This document shows positions 58,880 through 64,000 of a stretch of 64,000 nt of DNA, one piece after another. The notes beneath the pieces were generated by a model, which saw only the letters and a program-made list of their open reading frames with translations, did no database searches and was not told the DNA's origin. The stretch is from Macrostomum hystrix (lineage: Eukaryota > Platyhelminthes > Macrostomidae): positions 6,991,501-7,055,500 of the forward strand of contig CATNEN010000001.1 in the NCBI GenBank assembly GCA_950097015.1, in the 5' to 3' direction. Positions within the stretch are counted from its first letter, which is position 1, and each line of letters begins with the position of its first letter. A program made the position numbers and the translations under genes.

Positions 58880-60930
58880 CTGAAGGTTCAGGTCCACTTT
58901 CAAATGAAGATTCAGGGAACATTACTACCTGAAGGTTCAGCGTAAACTTCTGACTGAAGATTCAGGGAAGATTACTACCTGAAAGTTCAGGTTAAACTTC
59001 TGACTGAAGGTTCAGGATATATTTCTACCTAAAGGTTCAGGGTACATTTCTACCTGAAGGTTCAGGGTACATTTCTACCTGAAGGTTCAGGGTACATTTC
59101 TACCTGAAGGTTCAGGGTATATTTCTGACTAAACGTTCAGGGTAAATTTCCACCTGAAGGCTCAGGGTAAATTTCTGACTGAAGGTTCAGGGTAAATTTC
59201 TACCTGAAGGTTCAGGGTACATTTCTACCTTAAGGTTCAGGGTACATTTCTACCTTAAGGTTCAGGGTAAATTTCTACCTGAAGGTTCAGGGTACATTTC
59301 TACCTGAAGGTTCAGGGTATATTTCTGACTGAACGTTCAAGGTACATTTCTACCTGAAGGTTCAGGGTACATTTCTAACTGAAAGTTCAAGGTACATTTC
59401 TACCTGAAGGTTCAAGGTACATTTCTACCTGAAGGTTCAGGGTACATTTCTACCTGAAGGTTCAGGGTACATTTCTACCTGAAGGTTTAGGGTACATTTC
59501 TACCTGAAGGTTCAGGGTACATTTCTACCTGAAGGTTCAGGGTACATTTCTACCTGAAGGTTCAGGGTACATTTCTACCTGAAGGTTCAGGGTACATTTC
59601 TACCTGAAGGTTCAGGGTACATTTCTACCTGAAGGTTCAGGGTATATTTCTGACTAAACGTTCAGGGTAAATTTCCACCTGAAGGCTCAGGGTAAATTTC
59701 TGACTGAAGGTTCAGGGTAAATTTCTACCTGAAGGTTCAGGGTACATTTCTACCTTAAGGTTCAGGGTACATTTCTACCTTAAGGTTCAGGGTAAATTTC
59801 TACCTGAAGGTTCAGGGTACATTTCTACCTGAAGGTTCAGGGTATATTTCTGACTGAACGTTCAGGGTACATTTCTACCTGAAGGTTCAGGGTACATTTC
59901 TAACTGAAAGTTCAAGGTACATTTCTACCTGAAGGTTCAAGGTACATTTCTACCTGAAGGTTCAGGGTACATTTCTACCTGAAGGTTCAGGGTACATTTC
60001 TACCTGAAGGTTTAGGGTACATTTCTACCTGAAGGTTCAGGGTACATTTCTACCTGAAGGTTCAGGGTACATTTCTACCTGAAGGTTCAGGGTACATTTC
60101 TAACTGAAGGTTCAAGGTACATTTCTACCTGAAGGTTCAAGGTACATTTCTACCTGAAGGTTCAAGGTACATTTCTACCTGAAGGTTCAGGGTATATTTC
60201 TGACTGAACGTTCAGGGTAAATTTCTGACTGAAGGTTCAGGGTACATTTCTACCTGAAGGTTCAGGGTACATTTCTTCCTGAAGGTTCAAGGTACATTTC
60301 TACCTTAAGGTTCAGGGTACATTTCTACCTGAAGGTTCAGGGTATATTTCTGACTGAACGTTCAGGGTAAATTTCTGACTGAAGGTTCAGGGTACATTTC
60401 TTCCTGAAGGTTCAAGGTACATTTCTACCTGAAGGTTCAGGGTATATTTCTGACTGAACGTTCAGGGTAAATTTCTGACTGAAGGTTCAGGGTACATTTT
60501 TACCTGAAGGTTCAGGGTACATTTCTACCTGAAGGTTCAGGGTACATTTCTACCTGAAGGTTCAGGGTACATTTCTACCTGAAGGTTCAGGGTACATTTC
60601 TACCTGAAGGTTCAGGGTACATTTCTACCTGAAGGTTCAGGGTACATTTCTAACTTAAGGTTCAGGGTACATTTCTACCTGAAGGTTCAGGGTACATTTC
60701 TACCTGAAGCTTCAGGGTACATTTCTAACTTAAGGTTCAGGGTACATTTCTACCTGAAGGTTCAGGGTACATTTCTAACTTAAGGTTCAGGGTACATTTC
60801 TAACTGAAGGTTCAGAGTACTATACTAAATGAAGGATCAGTGTAAATTTCTACCTTAGGTTTCAGGGTCCACTTCAAAATTAAGGTTCAGGGAACATTTC
60901 TGACTGAAGGTTTTGGAGTAAAACTTAAAA
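58880..60930. repeat. Minisatellite, 25 bp unit with 525 bp block duplication
   Basis: About 80 copies of a unit containing acatttctacctgaaggttc and agggt, the largest array in the window. A variant pattern (tctgactaaacgttcagg and ccacctgaaggctcagg) at about 59125 recurs at about 59650, a shift of 525 bp or 21 units, and neighbouring variants follow in the same order. Confidence 0.95.
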
Positions 60931-62556
60931 TTGAAGTTTTATATTTAATTTTTTAACAAAATCTTAAAGTGTTTTAGTAGAAGGTCAATTTTCAAATTTT
61001 AAATTTTCGTGGATAAAATTATACTCAAATGTTCAGGAACAGAAGCGACTCGAGAAACGCTAGCCAGTAGTTTATGATGCGGAATTTATGGCAATCATTT
61101 CTGCTCATTGACTTGTTATACCGCTATAGAGGGACAGTTATTGTCGCAAAGTCTTCCTTTGAAAGGTAGCAAAGAAGAAAGCATCGGAGGGAGCAGAGGA
61201 AGCACTGTCACATAAAAATGCTCTTCCGCTAATCTACCCCTATTTACCTGTCATTTCAGCTTGGCTGTTCAGATTCCAAGTCTCATTCTCGATTTCATGT
61301 CGCCGCTGAAGAGAATGCTTTTAACGTAGGGCCTATCAGCTTTAGTTACATTATAACTAACTCTTCAGAGACCCGACAACTCAAGGCTTGTTGTGTATTT
61401 ATAGGGGCCAACTTCCGGAAAAATGGTTAACTCCTCAATAATGATAGGAATATAATGCGCCAGTCTTGTTAGGGAAGATTTCGACAAGGGTTCTATGGGA
61501 TGGGGGATATTTTTTCTTACAATAAAGTATCAATATCGGGTTGGATGATAAAGTGATTTATACAATGAGAAGAATGGAACGGGATATGGGGATCGAAACT
61601 TTCATGCTGTATAGTTCCTTTCACTGACAGGACTGAACACAAACACACACACACACACAAACACACAGCATAAGAAGAAGATGATGAAGTCATTACCTCC
61701 TTTTGTATAGGACACTGCATGGCACCAACAATCATCTATGAGCTAGTATCTGTGTCTGTGTGTGTCTTGGGAAAAATGGGAAATTAGTATAATTTTTCAT
61801 TCAGACACACACGCACACATGCACACGCACACAATGGGATTGGGAAGGAAAGGAATGACAAACTAAAATTGTTCCGACTCTCTCTCCCATTCTTTTTCTT
61901 TTCTTTCTGCTTCTAATAGATTACGTGTCTAAAAATGCACATTCACAATGGGCAATAGAAATGGAATAGAAATGGGAGAAAGTTATTGAGGGTAAATTTC
62001 ATCTTGGATCTGGGTTCCGTCGGATCTATATTTTTTAGTCTTACCTTGTGGGATATCGCCACTTCGTTGAATAGATCCCTGGATATTAGGTGAATCTGCA
62101 GTTGAGCACGATGAGCTCAACAGAATCTTCTAGGTTTCTTGGAATGAGATTTCAGTTTGAAAATATTTTTCCAAAAATTTCATTCCATAATGATTTGTTT
62201 TATTTTTAATTAGTAAATCAAAAAATTTTAGAATGATGAAGGATTATCGAATATGTTTTTAGTTAGTTTAAAAAAAGTAACGTACTGTACCTATTTTGCA
62301 ACGCAAGTTACTTTTTGAAGGCAGAGCAAGTTGCATTTTCATAGCAAAGAAAGTTAATTTTTTTGGTAACGCAAAAAATAACTTTGTGTTAGCACATAAT
62401 GTAACAGGTGAATCATTCATTAATGGAAGTCGCTTTCTACTTAACTGTATTTACTTTTTAGTAACGGAAGTTACTATTGAAACTAGCGAAAGTTACTTTC
62501 TTTAAGGAAATTTACATTTTTGTAAATTACGAGTAAAGTAAGTTTTCTCTGTAGAT
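60931..62556. other. Spacer
   Basis: Unique, AT-rich. CA repeats at 61639-61667 and 61804-61832. Around 62290-62490 the motif agttac and its inverse recur in a degenerate way. No gene seen. Confidence 0.4.
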
Positions 62557-63527
62557 CAGGGGTCGGCAAACTCCGGCCCGCGGGCCAGATGCGGCCCTCG
62601 AAGCTCCTGAATCCGGCCCGTTGCCCCTTCTGACATCTGAAGGGGCAACTATCTCGTGTCTAATCTCTCCCGTGTCTAATCTCTCCCGTGTCTAATCTCT
62701 CCCATGTCTAATCTCTCCCCTGTCTTATCTCTCCCGTGTCTCATCTCTCCCCTGTCTTATCTCTCCCGTGTCAAATCTCTCCCGTGTCTAATCTCTCCCG
62801 TGTCTAATCTCTCCCGTGTCTAATCTCTCCCGTGTCTAATCTCTCCCGTGTCTAATCTCTCCCGTGTCTCATCTCTCTCGTGTCCCATCTTTCCTGTGTC
62901 TCATCTCTCACGTGTCTAATCTCTCCCGTGTCTAATCTCTCCCGTGTCTAATCTCTCCCGTGTCTAATCTCTCCCGTGTCTAATCTCTCCCGTGTCTAAT
63001 CTCTCCCGTGTCTAATCTCTCCCGTGTCTAATCTCTCCCGTGTCTAATCTCTCCCGTGTCTAATCTCTCCCGTGTCTAATCTCTCCCATGTCTAATCTCT
63101 CCCCTGTCTTATCTCTCCCGTGTCTCATCTCTCCCCTGTCTTATCTCTCCCGTGTCAAATCTCTCCCGTGTCTAATCTCTCCCGTGTCTAATCTCTCCCG
63201 TGTCTAATCTCTCCCGTGTCTAATCTCTCCCGTGTCTAATCTCTCCCGTGTCTAATCTCTCCCGTGTCTAATCTCTCCCGTGTCTAATCTCTCCCGTGTC
63301 TAATCTCTCCCGTGTCTAATCTCTCCCGTGTCTAATCTCTCCCATGTCTAATCTCTCCCCTGTCTTATCACCCCCATGTCTAATCTCTCCCGTGTCTAAT
63401 CTCTCCCGTGTCTCATCTCTCCCGTGTTTCATCTCTCCCCTATCTCATATTTAAACAGTCAATGCGGCCCGCTTCGTCTTTTAGGTTCTCTCTTTGGCCC
63501 GCCAGCAAATAATATTGCCTAACTCTG
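62557..63527. mobile_element. hAT-type miniature element hosting a minisatellite
   Basis: Starts caggggtcggcaaactccgg and ends, on the inverse strand, cagagttaggcaatattat, giving imperfect terminal inverted repeats. A perfect 8 bp target duplication ctgtagat (62549-62556, 63528-63535) is the hAT signature. GC-rich subterminal parts (ggcccgcgggccagatgcgg and gcggcccgc...ggcccgcc) also invert. No transposase frame. About 810 of its 971 bp are a 16 bp minisatellite. Confidence 0.88.
62640..63450. repeat. Minisatellite, 16 bp unit, inside the hAT element
   Basis: About 50 copies of taatctctcccgtgtc. A segment with the variants ccatgtc, cctgtctta and tcaaatc is repeated (about 62698-62780 and 63087-63160), showing block duplication. 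Inverse-complement relative of the array at 49160-49447. Confidence 0.95.
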
Positions 63528-63535
63528 CTGTAGAT

Positions 63536-64000
63536 GGACAAAATATTTCTATAAGGTACGCTCGTAGCTTATACTGGCTATTAAAAGCTCTAAGAATTTT
63601 TTTATATCTTAACACGCTTTTGAAATTAAAAATCCCTCGCAATTAATAATCTGCAGTCGCCACGAGTTCCAGATAGATTTAATCCGAATTTAAAGAGGCC
63701 TTCCTTACACTCCTCCCCCAAATGGCATACGCGGGCCAGTGAGCCGGAGAAATAGAGAGAATCGGCCAAGTTACGGACTCGGCCGGGTGTCAAGAAGTCA
63801 TATTGCTGCCCGACGATGCATGATCCCCTACACACACACACACACACACGCACACATCCCCCTGCAGAAGCAGCAAAGATGATGAAGAAGCGGCGCTGGC
63901 CATTGCTGGATAAATCTGCTCCCGGGAATCGTTCAAGCGTGCCGAAATGTAGACTGTGATGAGTTTTGATCCCCTCTGGACGTTTCCCCAGAATCCCTCA
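63536..64000. other. Unassigned end of window
   Basis: Contains a CA repeat at 63831-63854. A 75-codon minus-strand frame (63853-63626) and a mixed GC region to 64000 could include part of an exon, but no domain or splice pair is recognisable. Confidence 0.3.

Overview
This is nuclear DNA from an animal, most likely an invertebrate. It has spliced genes with GT-AG introns, metazoan gene families (VPS26, a SHARK-type SH2-ankyrin-kinase, an LRCH-type LRR protein, a TK2/dNK-type deoxynucleoside kinase, an ALK-type glycine-rich protein), tRNA-derived SINEs, hAT- and Tc1/mariner-like miniature elements and a Ty3/gypsy retrotransposon. SHARK kinases are known from invertebrates. The heavy repeat load and the SINE central domain suggest a spiralian, possibly a free-living flatworm, but the taxon is inference only.

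Layout. 1-4773 (-): 5' part of a secreted PAN plus glycine-rich protein; both candidate signal-peptide exons are followed by the same minisatellite. 6266-10887 (+): complete five-exon VPS26. 10.9-17.5 kb: gene-free, four minisatellite arrays, two of them split by a ~550 bp SINE in opposite orientations. 17584-20428 (-): two-exon deoxynucleoside kinase. 22567-28262 (-): five-exon SHARK-like gene whose kinase domain has lost key catalytic residues. 28.8-31 kb: two miniature DNA transposons in AT-rich spacer. 31.5-42.5 kb: three single-exon NHL/beta-propeller-like paralogues; the last part of the first is cut by a young, intact gypsy element (31619-36110, identical 207 bp LTRs by eye, 5 bp target duplication), the second is its inverted near-copy. 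An older gypsy fragment and a SINE lie between paralogues 2 and 3. 46482-52858 (-): seven-exon LRCH-like gene (LRRs, CH-like domain, C-terminal membrane anchor, possible alternative 3' exon at 43.4 kb). 53-64 kb: minisatellites, SINE, a hAT miniature element and no convincing gene.

The dominant feature is minisatellite DNA: about 25 arrays (units mostly 20-25 bp, range 16-70 bp) fill roughly a third of the window, sit in most of the large introns and most spacers, and spare every exon. Each locus has its own unit, yet several distant arrays share exact cores of 11-17 bp. I find no conventional operon-like or defence system; the most unusual biology is this minisatellite network, its links to SINEs and a hAT element, the degenerate SHARK kinase, and the fresh retrotransposon break in a duplicated NHL gene.
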